Assembly: GCA_027023265.1 (NCBI GenBank)
Contig: JALVVV010000027.1
Location: 1 to 64,000, forward strand
Length of the DNA stretch: 64,000 nucleotides
Direction of reading: 5' to 3'
Source: DHVE2 group archaeon
GTDB taxonomy: Archaea; Thermoplasmatota; Thermoplasmata; Thermoplasmatales; Aciduliprofundaceae
Each line of letters starts with the position of its first letter. The stretch's first letter is position 1. The translations under genes and the position numbers were made by a program. The notes under the pieces are model-generated. The model made no database searches. It saw only the letters and a program-made list of their open reading frames with translations, and had not been told where the DNA came from. This document shows, piece by piece, positions 62,836 to 64,000 of this stretch.

Positions 62836-63417
62836 ATGTATATGGTATGTCCAAATTGCGGAGAGGAATCTGAGCATGAAATACTGTCATTCAAAGATAC
62901 GAAGGGTGGTAAGGAGTATGTTTTGAGATGTAAAAATTGTGGGTACACATATTCCCGGATAGTTAAGGATAGCAAGATGATAGATTTGAAGGTGATATTT
63001 AGCGAGCAGGGAGAATCCTCTATTAAGAAGTATTCAACGTTTGAGGATGATATTTTATCTGTGGGTGAGGAGATAAGGATAGAGGGAATAAATTCTCTTG
63101 TAACTGCAATAGATTCTTCTGGACGCAGAGTTCAGAAAGCAGTTGCTAAAGATATAGATACTTTGTGGGTCAAGCGGTTTGATACTGTTATTGTCAAGAT
63201 ATCAATCAATCGTGGTGAAAGGACAATATCTGGAGAAGTTGTTGCGGCCCCTGATGAGGAGTTCTATATCGGAGATATAGTGGAGGTTAACGGGATACAT
63301 GGTGTTGTTCACAAAATAAAAACTACTGAGCGGTTTGTACACAGGGGAGGGGCATTGGCCAGAGAGATTGTCCGTGTTTATGCCAAGGAAATCAGGGAAG
63401 GAAGGCGAAAATATTAA
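62836..63417 (+). CDS. HVO_0476-like zinc finger protein
   Basis: CPNCGEESEHEILSFKDTKGGKEYVLRCKNCGYTYS; KAVAKDIDTLWVKRFDTVIVKISINRG. Confidence 0.85.
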   Translation: MYMVCPNCGEESEHEILSFKDTKGGKEYVLRCKNCGYTYSRIVKDSKMIDLKVIFSEQGESSIKKYSTFEDDILSVGEEIRIEGINSLVTAIDSSGRRVQKAVAKDIDTLWVKRFDTVIVKISINRGERTISGEVVAAPDEEFYIGDIVEVNGIHGVVHKIKTTERFVHRGGALAREIVRVYAKEIREGRRKY

Positions 63418-63442
63418 ATAATCATAATCTTTTTAATTGGGT

Positions 63443-63880
63443 ATGGAAGGAAGCAATTTACCCCCGCCAGTTTCTCCACAGCCGAGCATAGGAGAGTCGG
63501 GCAAGCTGAGAAGTGCCCTTGACCTGTTAAACATCGCAAAAATACTTGCCCTGATAGTAGGAATATTCAGTTTCTTGGGTGCAGCATGGAGTGGCGTATC
63601 CATTGCGTATGGTGACTATTCTGCAATTTTTTGGGTAGGCTACTACGTGATATCTGGCATAATAAATCTTCTTTTGTACTCCCGAATCCCTGAGTACGAG
63701 AATTTGGTGAGGTCCAGGAGATATTCTGAGGCGAAGGATGATATGATGACATGGTCCGTGCTTGGAGTGGTATTCGGTTTTCTTGCGGGTTTGATACTGC
63801 TGATTGTCATATTTATGTACATTGAGGAACTGGAGAGGGGGACACCTGCGTACCAGCCACCTCAACCGCCACCGTACTGA
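63443..63880 (+). CDS. Small membrane protein with Pro-rich termini
   Basis: Hydrophobic segments; C-terminus YQPPQPPPY. Confidence 0.65.
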   Translation: MEGSNLPPPVSPQPSIGESGKLRSALDLLNIAKILALIVGIFSFLGAAWSGVSIAYGDYSAIFWVGYYVISGIINLLLYSRIPEYENLVRSRRYSEAKDDMMTWSVLGVVFGFLAGLILLIVIFMYIEELERGTPAYQPPQPPPY

Positions 63881-63919
63881 TGAAAATGTTTTTATCCGTT
63901 ATCCTTTTATTTGATTACC

Positions 63920-64000
63920 ATGCTCCGAAAGGCGTTTGAAAACGTGGTTCCGTATCTCGCGAATATCGGTGCAGTTCGTGAGTTTGTGGATGATAATGAG
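63920..64000 (+). CDS. Start of an unidentified CDS truncated by the window end
   Basis: ATG at 63920: MLRKAFENVVPYLANIGAVREFVDDNE, open to the end. Confidence 0.5.
   Translation, partial: MLRKAFENVVPYLANIGAVREFVDDNE

Overview
This is an archaeal chromosome segment. Gene content (A-type ATP synthase, archaeal RpoD, S4/S11/S13, LX, prefoldin, FtsY, Alba, ArcS, archaeal TrpRS) suggests a Euryarchaeote, possibly Thermoplasmata/DHVE2 (Aciduliprofundum-like); the taxonomy is inference. Most of the window is dense housekeeping sequence: CinA-like, pyrG, the rpl20a/LX-pfdA-ftsY cluster, an atp operon H-I-K-E-C-F-A-B lacking D, rps13-rps4-rps11-rpoD, glpK, a MscS channel, membrane pyrophosphatase, arcS, trpS, two tRNA-Ala genes and alba. 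The main candidate for an undescribed system is the island at about 35.89-42.24 kb. On the minus strand it carries MoxR-like AAA+ > VWA protein with an N-terminal HEYGH metallopeptidase-like motif > unknown 192 aa protein > two overlapping CARF-wHTH proteins. A convergent plus-strand pair encodes a Cas4-like Fe-S-motif protein and a protein with a hyperacidic N-terminus. The promoter regions at the two outer ends share an exact 14-nt sequence, AACTTTCGGAGTTA, and I saw no CRISPR array or cas effector genes in the window. A second candidate is the operon tandem-RHH (CdrS-like) > ftsZ > 1595-aa protein > arcS; the large protein has about 22 helical repeats of about 62 residues and a C-terminal RING/PHD-like zinc finger. 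Other notable items are a four-hairpin ATPase K subunit with an N-terminal secreted domain, a CAA>TAA nonsense codon in an M20 amidohydrolase, and a 210-bp duplication containing both tRNA-Ala genes. All calls were made by eye from sequence motifs; no database searches were run.
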